Positions 37,001 to 45,447 of a stretch of 64,000 bases of DNA are shown piece by piece. The stretch's first letter is position 1; each line of letters begins with the position of its first letter. The stretch comes from Aminobacter niigataensis (GTDB lineage Bacteria; Pseudomonadota; Alphaproteobacteria; Rhizobiales; Rhizobiaceae): positions 1 to 64,000 of the forward strand of contig NZ_JACHOT010000006.1 in assembly GCF_014200015.1 (NCBI RefSeq). The letters are read 5' to 3'. Position numbers and translations under genes: made by a program. Under the pieces are notes generated by a model that did no database searches, was not told the origin of the DNA, and worked only from the letters and a program-made list of their open reading frames with translations.

Positions 37001-38645
37001 AAGCCGTACGATCATGGTCGCGCGCGGTCTCGTTCCAGCCATAGAGGACGCGCTGGCGCTCTTCCTGGGACATCAGCGGCAGCTCGGAAACCGCCTTGTC
37101 GCCGACGGCAAATGCAGCGGCGAATGTGCCCAGCCGGGACAGCATGTCGGCAAGGTCGCGCGCGCCAATCCGCGCCTGATCGGCCAAGACCAGGGTCTCG
37201 TCCGTACCGAGCACGAATGTCAGGGCCGACCCCTCGACAAGGCGATCCTGGGAGGGCGACGCCGCTTCCACCAGCCCGACGGCCAGGGGCGGAACTACCA
37301 GTCCGGGAACGCGCTCCACGAGGTCGGACACGTGGGTGCCGCGCTCGCGCTGCTTGCCCAGGGCTTCATTGGTCCGGGCTGCGAAAGCCTCGACCGTTTC
37401 ATCCGGAGACTCGATGCGGAACGGAACTGACTTGGCGAAATACCCTGGGAACTGGCTGTCCAGCGCTGCGACGGCATCCGTCGCATAGGCGATGTCGAGG
37501 GAATCCTGGCCGGAGAAACGAGCCAGGAAAGCGCCAATGGCGGCGGCGCGGGCTCCTGACGGAACCGGCAATTGCAACGGCTGCGCGATCACCCGCGCCT
37601 CGCTGTCCGGCGACCATGCCCTCACGTCGGGCAAATCGACATCGCGCGCGGCGGCAAGCGCCTTGCGGAAGCGCCCCTCATGGCTGGCGGCCCGAGCAAC
37701 TGCCTCGTCCAGCGCCTGTGCTTCGGCGTCGTTCATCAGCGGCAGGCGCATCCCCTGGCTGAGGCAGGAACTCAGCGTCTTGCCTGCATTGCGCCCAAGG
37801 CCAATCCCCTGCACCAGCACATGCTGGTCTGCCGCTGCAATGACGGCGCCGTCATCCGAAACCGAAATCACCGTGCCGGCGGGCTGGCCGTCGGCGTGCC
37901 CGATTGCCTCGAACTTCGTGACCGCGAACAGGCCGGCTTCGGTGCGCACCTTCGCCCGGGCCAGCGGGTTGGCATAGCCGGAGCCGAAATCGAGCCCGCG
38001 CGCCACGCGCGACAATGTCTGCGCATCGCGGTCGAAACGCAGCGTTCCAGCGGCCGCCGGGCGGCGGTCCCTGGCGTAGTAGGTGCGCTGCGACAGATCC
38101 TGCGCCTGCGGCGCTAACGCGCCTGTTTCGATGGCGGTCAGCATTTCCTCGAAGGTCGCGATGCCCGCTTCGAAGCATCTGGTGTTGAGGGTGAGCGCTG
38201 TCTCGTCGGGGCCGATCTCGACCATGCGCTGCGTATAGATCTCGCCCTCGTCGACCCGCGCCGTCAGCGCATGCCAGGTGACACCGTGGCCTGCCTCGCC
38301 TTCCATGATCGCCCAAGCCGGCGCATTGAGGCCGGCATAGCGCGGCAATGGACCGTCATGGAAATTCGCCGCACCCTGTCGTGCGTTGCGCCAGAGTGCA
38401 TCCGGGATGATGCGCAGGTTGGCCGCACTGAAAAGCCAGTCATAGGCGACCGTTGCGAGCCGCACCTCGACGTCGCTGTCGAACGCGCAAACCGGGAGGC
38501 CAAGGCCTTCAGCCCAATTCCGGATCGACGCATTGTCCGTGACGATCATCGCGACGGCATGGCCATGGGCCCGCACGATCTCGGCGCATTGCACCAGAAG
38601 CGACTCGTCCCCGATCAGAACGCATTCCAATTGCCCTGATGGCAT
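34011..38645 (-). CDS. NRPS: formyltransferase - partial C - adenylation with embedded luciferase-like monooxygenase - PCP
   Basis: 1544 aa. Residues 1-310 form a methionyl-tRNA-formyltransferase-like domain with N94, H96 and D132 as the catalytic trio. About 345-540 resembles only the C-terminal half of a condensation domain; the HHxxxDG motif is absent. The adenylation domain shows A3 YTSGSTGRPKG (about 695), A4 SFDISVLELF (about 744), A5 NMYGPTE (about 1220), A7 YRTGDL, A8 VRGYRIELGE and A10 NAKVDRK. A luciferase-like FMN monooxygenase (788 to about 1140, MupA/Atu3671 type) sits between A4 and A5. The code I read, DILQLGMIWK, is glycine-like. PCP serine is S1471. Predicted starter: N-formylglycine, possibly oxidised. 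Confidence 0.93.
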   Translation of the reverse strand: MPSGQLECVLIGDESLLVQCAEIVRAHGHAVAMIVTDNASIRNWAEGLGLPVCAFDSDVEVRLATVAYDWLFSAANLRIIPDALWRNARQGAANFHDGPLPRYAGLNAPAWAIMEGEAGHGVTWHALTARVDEGEIYTQRMVEIGPDETALTLNTRCFEAGIATFEEMLTAIETGALAPQAQDLSQRTYYARDRRPAAAGTLRFDRDAQTLSRVARGLDFGSGYANPLARAKVRTEAGLFAVTKFEAIGHADGQPAGTVISVSDDGAVIAAADQHVLVQGIGLGRNAGKTLSSCLSQGMRLPLMNDAEAQALDEAVARAASHEGRFRKALAAARDVDLPDVRAWSPDSEARVIAQPLQLPVPSGARAAAIGAFLARFSGQDSLDIAYATDAVAALDSQFPGYFAKSVPFRIESPDETVEAFAARTNEALGKQRERGTHVSDLVERVPGLVVPPLAVGLVEAASPSQDRLVEGSALTFVLGTDETLVLADQARIGARDLADMLSRLGTFAAAFAVGDKAVSELPLMSQEERQRVLYGWNETARDHDRTACVHTLIERQAELTPDAIAVAFRERSLSYRELDEKANRVAHRLIELGVKPDTLVGLHVSRSPELVIGALAIQKAGGAYVPLDPMFPADRLALMVEDSGAPVVLSERSLDGSLAVDGARRVNVEDILAASGSAERPRSGVTPANLAYMIYTSGSTGRPKGVMVEHRNVANFFVGMDDRITVDEAGQPVWLAVTSLSFDISVLELFWTLARGFKVVIHASDVHDHKNAAPAVPRRRASGKAPMDFGLFYWGNDDGAGPAKYRLLLEGAKFADEHGFQALWTPERHFHAFGGPYPNPAVTGAAVAAVTKNLAIRAGSCVLPLHHPARVAEEWAILDNISNGRVGLAFASGWMPEDFVLRPENAPPHNKAAMLRDIETVRRLWRGEKVEFDFGDGKLGVVTQPRPVQKELPVWITTAGNTDTYREAGRLGANVLTHLLGQSIDELAGKIRVYREALAEAGHDPSAHKVTLMLHTLLGADREEVRERARGPMKDYLRSAAALIKQYAWAFPAFKKPQGVVQPMDIDLQSLQPDELDAILEFAFLRYFEDSGLFGTVDDALDRVDQIATIGVDEVACLIDYGIPSDIVLERLKPLAEVVARSRGAEADEAMPQSALAADIAAHGATHLQCTPSMARMFLVNEEDRKALKQVRHLLIGGEALPASLLAELRKVTSAPVENMYGPTETTIWSSTMTADIGEGVVPLGKPIANTQLYVLDASLRPVAPGMAGELVIGGEGVARGYFGRDDLTRERFVANPFADGRMYRTGDLVRYTTDGVLQFLGRTDHQVKVRGYRIELGEIESRIAEFPGIAESVVMAREDRADDVRIVAYLRLKEKKFDESALRAHLAKSLPEYMVPAHFVTLNAFPLTPNAKVDRKALPKPEAKREAEAEIYVAPVDNVQREIAETFRRILGVERVGLNDSFFALGGHSLLAVQAHRELKASVAPDIAITDLFRFPTVAALSAHLADRGKSDERLSQVADRAAMRRAALGDRRAAMQRLRES

Positions 38646-38952
38646 GTGCCCGACCCCATGAACTGCGATTGCTGCCGTATCTATATACGAATTGATCTAA
38701 ACAAGAATGAGAATACCCTCCTTGTTTTCCATCAGGACTTCAATGTTTGGTTAAGGCTGTAGCGCGACAGTGGCATCAATATCGTCGCAGGGGCTGCGGG
38801 TCTGACCTGACAGCGGAAAGCTTAACGCCGTTTTCATTCTAGATGTTTCTTAGAATGAGCCTATCGGCAGGACGATTGGATATCGGCTACTGTGTTACCC
38901 GTATCCAGGCTTGGCTTGCCAAAGGAATAATAGGCTCTCGGGGCATTACGCG
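38646..38952. promoter_or_regulatory. Divergent promoter region between NRPS and PKS genes
   Basis: 307 bp, AT-richer than its surroundings. It holds the inverted repeat TCATTCTA-N9-TAGAATGA (38834-38841/38851-38858), a looser AAACAAG/CTTGTTT pair (38699-38705/38721-38727) and one TTAACCAA half-site on the minus strand near 38750. The internal AATGAGAAT recalls a Fur-type hexamer, but this is weak. No gene is present. It probably controls both megasynthase operons together. Confidence 0.5.
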
Positions 38953-41900
38953 ATGTATGAAACCGATCAGGTGTCTCCGAACGACATCGCCATTGTCGGC
39001 ATGGCGCTTCGCGTGCCGGGTGCGCGCAATGTCCGCGAATTCTGGGACAACCTGCGCGGCGGCGTGGAGTCGATCCGCGATTTGACGGAAGAAGAGCTGC
39101 TTGCCGCGGGCGAGTCCGCCGCGCGCATGCATCTGCCCAACTATGTGCGCCGCACCTCAGAGCTTCCCGGCATGGAGATGTTCGATGCCGACTTCTTCGG
39201 GCTGAGTCCCAAGGAAGCGGCGATCATGGACCCGCAGCACCGCCATTTCCTGGAATGTGCCTGGGAGGCGATGGAGGACGCCGGACGCACGCCCGATTCG
39301 AGCGCCGGTCCCGTCGGCGTCTTCGCCGGCTGCGGCATGGGCTCCTATTTCTACTTCAACGTCTGCAGCAATCGCCAGCTTGTCGACCAAGTCGGCATGT
39401 TCCTTTTGCGTCACACCGGCAACGACAAGGACTTCCTCGCAACGCGCGCCTCGTTCGCCTTCGACCTGCGTGGTCCGAGCGTCAACATCCAGACGGCATG
39501 CTCGACCTCGCTCGTCGCGATCCACACCGCCTGCCAGAGCCTACTTGCCGGCGAATGCGAAATGGCGCTGGCCGGAGGCGTCACCATCGAATTGCCGCAC
39601 CGGCGCGGCTATCTGTTCCAGGACGGCGAGATTCTCTCGACCGACGGCCATTGCCGCGCCTTCGACCATCGTGCCGACGGCACGGTGTTCGGCAGCGGTG
39701 CCGGCGTGGTCGTGTTGCGCCGCCTGTCCGACGCGATCGCCGATGGCGACATCATCCACGCCGTCATCAAGGCGACCGCCGTCAACAATGACGGCAGCAG
39801 CAAGGCCGGCTATCTCGCGCCGAGCGTCACCGGCCAGGCCGAGGCCATCATCGAGGCGCAAGGTCTCGCAGGTGTTTCCGCCGACGACATCCAGTATGTC
39901 GAGTGCCACGGAACCGGCACCTATCTCGGCGATCCGATCGAGATCGAGGCGCTGACGCAGGCCTTCCGGCAAAGCACCGCGCGCACCGGCTTCTGCCGCG
40001 TCGGTTCTGTGAAGTCGAACATCGGCCACCTCGACACCGCTGCCGGCGTGGTCAGCCTGATCAAGACGACCTTGGCGCTCAAGCATGGCGAGATGCCGCC
40101 GACGCTGAATTTCGAGAAGCCCAATCCTGCCATCGACTTCGCCCGCAGTCCGTTCATCGTCAACGACAAGCTGACCCCTTGGCCGGCAGCTGCAGGACCG
40201 CGACGCGCGGCGGTGAACTCGCTGGGCGTCGGCGGAACCAACGCCCATGCGATCCTCGAGGTTGCGCCCAAGCCGATAGTCGGCGCTGCAGGCACGGGCG
40301 ACCGGGAGCCGCAGCTTTTCCTGTTTGCCACCAAGAGCCGCAAGGCGCTGGACCGCGCCATGGAGCAGATCGGCGAGGAAATTGTCCGGCAGCCGGCGCT
40401 GCCGCTCGCCGATGTCTCCCACACCTTGTTTGCCGGGCGAAAGCACTTCGAGCACCGCCGCGCCATCGCTGCACGCGGGCGCGACGAGGCCATCGCCCTG
40501 CTTTCCGGTTCCGAACCGAGGCGCGTCCACACCCACAGCACGATCGAGGCCGCCAACGCCGTGTTTCTGTTTCCGGGCGGCGGCGCACAGCATGTTGGCA
40601 TGACCCGCAGCCTGTATGCCGAGGATGTCGGATTCCGTGCGACCGTCGATGAGGGCTTGAACTATCTCAAGCCGGAAGCCGCAACCGAGATCCGCCGCGT
40701 ATGGCTGGCGGCCGATACCGACCCGTCCCTTGCGGCGAGCGATTTCCTCCGGCCTTCGGTGCAGCTTCCCGCCATCCTGATCGTCGAAATCGCCATCGCA
40801 CGGCTTTGGATGCGCTGGGGCATCAAGCCCTCGGCGCTGATCGGCCACTCCATGGGCGAGAATGCCGCCGCCTGCATCGCAGGCGTGATGAGCTTCCGCG
40901 ACGTCGTCAATCTCGTCCGCCTGCGCGGCGAACTGTTCGACACGGTCGAGGCCGGCGGCATGCTGTCCGTCCCGCTGTCGCCCGAAGCCCTTTCCGAGCA
41001 TATGAACCCGGCGCTCGACCTCGCCTCGGTGAATGCGCCCGAGCTCTGCGTGGTTTCGGGCCGCAATGGGGATCTCGAGGCGCTGCGCCTCAGGCTAGCC
41101 GAGCGCGGCATCGATGCATCGCGCATCGCCATCGATATCGCTGCGCATTCGCAGATGCTGGACCCGATCCTCGGACAGTTCGAAGCGTTCCTGCGCGGCA
41201 TCGACCTGCGGGCGCCGACCATCCCGATCGTTTCCAACCTCACTGGCGAATGGCTCAGCGAAGCTCAGGCACGCGACCCGCTCTACTGGGTCCGGCATCT
41301 CCGCTCGACCGTCCACTTCGCCAAGGGTCTCGCCGCGGTTTCGGCGCAGCCGGGGCGGGTCTATGTCGAAGTGGGCCCGAGCCGGGCTCTGTCGTCACTG
41401 GTCAAGCTTCAGCCGGGCATCGAGGCAAACCAGGTCATTAACAGCCTGCCGCATCCCGACGAGGCTACCGACGACCGCGTGCATTTCCTCGCCGCGATGG
41501 GCCGCGCCTGGGCGACCGGTCTCGACGTGAGCATCGCCAAGCTGTGGGAGGGAAGCGGCGCGCGGCGCGTGTCATTGCCAACCTATCCGTTCCAGCACCA
41601 GCGCTACTTCATCGAGCGCAGCGTCGCGGCGGTAGCCAACGAGAACGAGCAGGACTTCATCGGCAAGCTTCCCGAGATGGCAGACTGGGGTTTCCGGCCA
41701 AGCTGGAAACAGGCATTGGCCGATGTGACGATCGACGCCGATGCCCAGCCGGCATCCTGGCTGGTCTTCATGGACGATACGGGCCTGAGTGCAGCACTGG
41801 TCGAACGGCTTCGCGCCAAGGGCCATCGCGTTGCCACGGTCAAGGCCGGCGACGGCTTCGTAAGGCACGACAGCGGCGACTACACCCTGTGCGCCGAACA

Positions 41901-44900
41901 GGAACGGCCAGGCTATGACGCGCTGTTTTCAGGGCTCGCCGGCGACGGCGGCGTCCCCGAGCGCATCGTGCATCTCTGGCTGGTGACGGCCGAGGAAACC
42001 TTCCGCCCGGGTTCCAACTTCTTCAACCGCAACCAGGAACGCGGCTTCCAGAGCCTGTTCTTCATCGCCCAGGCGCTTGGCGACATCGAGGGCCTCGAGC
42101 CGCAGATCACCGTCGTGACCAACGGCATGCAGCGGGTCGGCAGCGAAGCCCTGCCCTATCCGGAAAAGGCAACCATCCTCGGCCCCGCGCTCGTCATGCC
42201 GAAGGAAATGCCGGGCGTCACGGTTCGCCTCGTCGACCTTGAATTTTCGGTGCCGTCTCGGCCGGACAAGGGCGGCTTCTTACGGACGCGCACGGCAGCG
42301 AGCGACTTTGCGGCATCATTGCGTGGCCAGCAGCTCGACCAATTGTGGGACGACATCTTCGCTGCGCCCGCGTCGGAAACCGTTGCCCACCGCAAGGGCA
42401 AACGCTGGATTCGCAGCTACGAGAAGCTGGCGCTTGCCGAAGCCAATGCCGATAACGGCTTGCTGCGCACAGGCGGAGTCTATCTGATCACCGGCGGCCT
42501 TGGCGATCTCGCTCAGGTCGTCGCCGGCGAACTTGCATCACGTTTCCAGGCAAAGCTGGTCCTGACCGGACGGCACGCACTGCCGCCTCGGGAGGAATGG
42601 GAAAAACTGGCCATTCCGCTCTCGCGCAACGACCGGATACGCCGCGCCATCGAGGCAATCCAGAGCCTGGAGGCCAAGGGGGCCGAGGTGCTCTACGTCA
42701 CCGCCGACGTAAGCAACGTCGAAGACATGACAGCGGTTGCCGACGAGGCGCGCGCCACTTTCGGCGACATCAATGGCGTGTTCCACGCCGCCGGTCTCGT
42801 CGACGACAACCTGATCCAGCTGAAGTCGCTGGAGGGGATGGAGGCTGTGCTGTCGCCGAAGCTGCGTGGCACCGTGGTTCTCGACCAGGTCTTCCGTGAC
42901 AGCCCACTCGATCTCTTTGTGCTGTTTTCGTCGACCAGCACCGACACGGCTCCCGCCGGACAGGTCGACTACGTCGCCGCCAATGCCTATCTCAACGCCT
43001 ATGCCGACAGCCGTTTCGCAGACAGCTCACGCAAGACCGTCGCGCTCCACTGGGGCGTCTGGAACGCTGTCGGACTGGCGGCGCGTGCCACCGGCCAGGC
43101 GGGGCAAGCGGGGCAAGCGGGGCAAGCCGACGCGCCAAACCCGCATCGTGGCAAGGCACAAGGACCGTTCTTCACCGACTGGGTGGAGGACACGTCGGGC
43201 GATGTTTGGCTCGAGACGCGCATTTCACCGCGCAGCCACTGGATGCTCGACGAGCATCGCCTGGTCTCGGGACAGGCCATCCTGCCGGGTACCGGCACGA
43301 TTGAAATCATCGCCCAGGCGATGAAGGAGTACGGCGTCGATCAGGGCGGGGAGCTTGCTGATCTCTTCTTCCTGCGCCCGCTCGAAGTCGATGACGGGCG
43401 CGACAAGATCCTGCGCGTGCGGCTTGCCGCCGACGGCGATCGACAACGGGTGCTTGTCACCGCCGCCGATGCCGAACTCATGTCGGAAGGCTTCACCCTC
43501 CACGCCGAAGCGACGCTGCGCAAACGCCTCGCCAAGCCACACGCTGCCTCCGATGTCGCTGCCGCTTCGGCGCGCCTGACCGTGGGCCAGCGCGCCGAAG
43601 GCGAAGCTGCGCTGCGCTCGGTACAGGAAGATCATATCCACTTCGGGTCACGCTGGAAGGTGTTGCGCTCCCTTGCCCGCGGGGATCGGGAAGCCTTTGC
43701 CGAGCTCAGGCTCGATGAGGCCTATCGCGGCGACATCGCCACCGGCTTCATCGCCCATCCAGCGCTGCTCGACATCGCCACCGGATTTGCACTCGACTTG
43801 GCGCCCGGCCATGCGACATCCCACGCCCTGTGGGCGCCGATGTCCTACGGCAGCATCGCGCTCTACATGAAGTTGCCCGAGGCGATCGTCAGCTGGGCGC
43901 GGCTGAGCGAGGCATCGGATCTCGGTGACGGATTCGCGACCTTCGACATCACAATCGCCACACCAGACGGCAGCATCGTCGTGGAAATCGAGCGTTTCGT
44001 CATGAAGCGGCTGGACGACGACCTCGCCTTGGCTGCAACGCAGCGCGTTGATCGCGCACGCAAGCCTGCGGGCGATGACAAGGAACCGCTGTCGCCGGCG
44101 GCACTGCAGCTTGCTGCGCAGGTCAGCCAGGGCATCCTGCCGGCCGAGGGCTTCGAAGCCATGATGCGTGCGCTCGGCACCGGCCAGCCGCAGCCGATCG
44201 TGAGCTCGATGGATCTCGGATCGCTGCGCAAACGTGCGTCCCAACCGCGCGCCGAAGCGCAGGGCGCGGGCGAGGTCTTCGAACGTCCCGATCTCGACAA
44301 TGACTATGTCGCGCCGCGAGACGACATCGAGCGCACGCTTGCCGGATTCTGGAGCGAATTGCTCGGCGTCGAGAAGATCGGCGTCCACGACAGCTTCTTC
44401 GACATTGGCGGCCATTCGCTGATCGCGGTGCGCCTGTTTCGGATGATCCGGAAGCAATTCGCAATCGACCTGCCGATCTCCGTGCTGTTTGAGGCGCCGA
44501 CAATCGCCGAGTGCGCGGCGCTGATCGGCGAGCAGGCCGCGCCGCTGTCAGCCAAGACGGAAGAAGCCGCCGCTCCGAAGGACAATAAGATCGAGAAGGC
44601 CACTCACCTGGTCACGATGAGCGCGGGACGCTCGGGCGGAGGAACACCGTTCTTCCTCTGCGCCGGCATGTTCGGCAATGTACTCAATCTGCGCCAGTTG
44701 GCCATGCAGCTCGGCACCGACCGCCCGGTCTACGGGCTCCAGGCGCGCGGTCTCTATGGCGACCAGGAGCCCCACGACAACTTCGTCGAGATGGCACGCG
44801 ACAATCTCAAGGAGGTTCGCGCCGTCCAGCCGCACGGACCCTATCTGCTGGGCGGGTTCTCCGGTGGCGGCCTCGTTGCCTACGAGATGGCGCAGCAGCT

Positions 44901-45447
44901 GCTCGCCGGAGGCGAGGAAGTCGCGCAAGTGATCCTGCTGGACACGCCGCTGCCGACACAGCCGCCGTTGTCATTGCTCGACCGGCTCTCGATGAAGCTT
45001 CAGGATCTGCGCCGGGAGCGGCATAATTTCGTCGCCAGATGGATCGACGATCGCCGCCGGTGGAAAGAAAGAGTCGCAGGCCGCGCGGATGCCGAACAGG
45101 CCGAGCAGTCTTCCGAGCAGTTCCACGATTTGGCGATTGAAAACGCCTTCCGCGCCGCATTGCCACGCTACGAGCTCAAGCCCTACGCGGGCAGCGTGCT
45201 GCTACTCCGGCCGAAGCTCAACGTCATCTATCGTTTGAGCGGCGGGCGCATGTTGCAGGACGGCCGCAACGTTGCGATGGAAGACAATGGCTGGACGCCC
45301 TTTGCCGCCGGCTTGACCGTGCAGGAAGTGCCCGGCGACCACGACAGCATGGTGCTGGAGCCTTTCGTGCGCATTCTCGCCGACCGTATCCGCAAGCGGC
45401 TCAAGGAACCGGCGCGCGGGCTCGCCTACGGCATGGCGGCGGAATAG
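38953..45447 (+). CDS. Type I polyketide synthase: KS-AT-KR-DH-ACP-TE
   Basis: 2164 aa. KS: C183 (TACSTS), H319 (HGTG), H359 (NIGH). AT: S633 (GHSMGE), H732 in IAAHS; malonyl-CoA is likely but not certain. KR: ITGGLGDL (1179-1186), S1326, Y1340. DH-like: H1435 and D1607, but the motif is H-x4-G rather than H-x3-G and the usual DxxxQ reads DIATG. ACP: S1822 (GGHSL). TE: S1970 (GFSGGG), with LLDTPLP and GDHDS. KR precedes DH, unlike canonical DH-KR order. The ATG at 38953 begins just before the KS; the ribosome site is weak. It probably extends the NRPS starter and releases the product. Confidence 0.94.
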   Translation: MYETDQVSPNDIAIVGMALRVPGARNVREFWDNLRGGVESIRDLTEEELLAAGESAARMHLPNYVRRTSELPGMEMFDADFFGLSPKEAAIMDPQHRHFLECAWEAMEDAGRTPDSSAGPVGVFAGCGMGSYFYFNVCSNRQLVDQVGMFLLRHTGNDKDFLATRASFAFDLRGPSVNIQTACSTSLVAIHTACQSLLAGECEMALAGGVTIELPHRRGYLFQDGEILSTDGHCRAFDHRADGTVFGSGAGVVVLRRLSDAIADGDIIHAVIKATAVNNDGSSKAGYLAPSVTGQAEAIIEAQGLAGVSADDIQYVECHGTGTYLGDPIEIEALTQAFRQSTARTGFCRVGSVKSNIGHLDTAAGVVSLIKTTLALKHGEMPPTLNFEKPNPAIDFARSPFIVNDKLTPWPAAAGPRRAAVNSLGVGGTNAHAILEVAPKPIVGAAGTGDREPQLFLFATKSRKALDRAMEQIGEEIVRQPALPLADVSHTLFAGRKHFEHRRAIAARGRDEAIALLSGSEPRRVHTHSTIEAANAVFLFPGGGAQHVGMTRSLYAEDVGFRATVDEGLNYLKPEAATEIRRVWLAADTDPSLAASDFLRPSVQLPAILIVEIAIARLWMRWGIKPSALIGHSMGENAAACIAGVMSFRDVVNLVRLRGELFDTVEAGGMLSVPLSPEALSEHMNPALDLASVNAPELCVVSGRNGDLEALRLRLAERGIDASRIAIDIAAHSQMLDPILGQFEAFLRGIDLRAPTIPIVSNLTGEWLSEAQARDPLYWVRHLRSTVHFAKGLAAVSAQPGRVYVEVGPSRALSSLVKLQPGIEANQVINSLPHPDEATDDRVHFLAAMGRAWATGLDVSIAKLWEGSGARRVSLPTYPFQHQRYFIERSVAAVANENEQDFIGKLPEMADWGFRPSWKQALADVTIDADAQPASWLVFMDDTGLSAALVERLRAKGHRVATVKAGDGFVRHDSGDYTLCAEQERPGYDALFSGLAGDGGVPERIVHLWLVTAEETFRPGSNFFNRNQERGFQSLFFIAQALGDIEGLEPQITVVTNGMQRVGSEALPYPEKATILGPALVMPKEMPGVTVRLVDLEFSVPSRPDKGGFLRTRTAASDFAASLRGQQLDQLWDDIFAAPASETVAHRKGKRWIRSYEKLALAEANADNGLLRTGGVYLITGGLGDLAQVVAGELASRFQAKLVLTGRHALPPREEWEKLAIPLSRNDRIRRAIEAIQSLEAKGAEVLYVTADVSNVEDMTAVADEARATFGDINGVFHAAGLVDDNLIQLKSLEGMEAVLSPKLRGTVVLDQVFRDSPLDLFVLFSSTSTDTAPAGQVDYVAANAYLNAYADSRFADSSRKTVALHWGVWNAVGLAARATGQAGQAGQAGQADAPNPHRGKAQGPFFTDWVEDTSGDVWLETRISPRSHWMLDEHRLVSGQAILPGTGTIEIIAQAMKEYGVDQGGELADLFFLRPLEVDDGRDKILRVRLAADGDRQRVLVTAADAELMSEGFTLHAEATLRKRLAKPHAASDVAAASARLTVGQRAEGEAALRSVQEDHIHFGSRWKVLRSLARGDREAFAELRLDEAYRGDIATGFIAHPALLDIATGFALDLAPGHATSHALWAPMSYGSIALYMKLPEAIVSWARLSEASDLGDGFATFDITIATPDGSIVVEIERFVMKRLDDDLALAATQRVDRARKPAGDDKEPLSPAALQLAAQVSQGILPAEGFEAMMRALGTGQPQPIVSSMDLGSLRKRASQPRAEAQGAGEVFERPDLDNDYVAPRDDIERTLAGFWSELLGVEKIGVHDSFFDIGGHSLIAVRLFRMIRKQFAIDLPISVLFEAPTIAECAALIGEQAAPLSAKTEEAAAPKDNKIEKATHLVTMSAGRSGGGTPFFLCAGMFGNVLNLRQLAMQLGTDRPVYGLQARGLYGDQEPHDNFVEMARDNLKEVRAVQPHGPYLLGGFSGGGLVAYEMAQQLLAGGEEVAQVILLDTPLPTQPPLSLLDRLSMKLQDLRRERHNFVARWIDDRRRWKERVAGRADAEQAEQSSEQFHDLAIENAFRAALPRYELKPYAGSVLLLRPKLNVIYRLSGGRMLQDGRNVAMEDNGWTPFAAGLTVQEVPGDHDSMVLEPFVRILADRIRKRLKEPARGLAYGMAAE
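43093..43128 (+). repeat. Nine-base tandem repeat coding for GQA in the PKS
   Basis: Units GGGCAAGCG at 43102 and 43111 are exact, with diverged copies at 43093 and 43120, giving GQAGQAGQAGQA. It lies in the linker just after the KR domain. Such a repeat can change length by slippage without breaking the frame. Confidence 0.75.

Noticed and set aside
39541-41001. 486-codon minus-strand open frame
   Set aside because: Antisense shadow of the KS-AT region of the PKS; typical of high-GC codon bias.
38953-45447. PKS as a RkpA-like fatty-acid synthase for a K-antigen lipid anchor
   Set aside because: The C-terminal thioesterase, lack of an enoyl reductase and the paired NRPS with its own phosphopantetheinyl transferase fit a natural-product synthase better.
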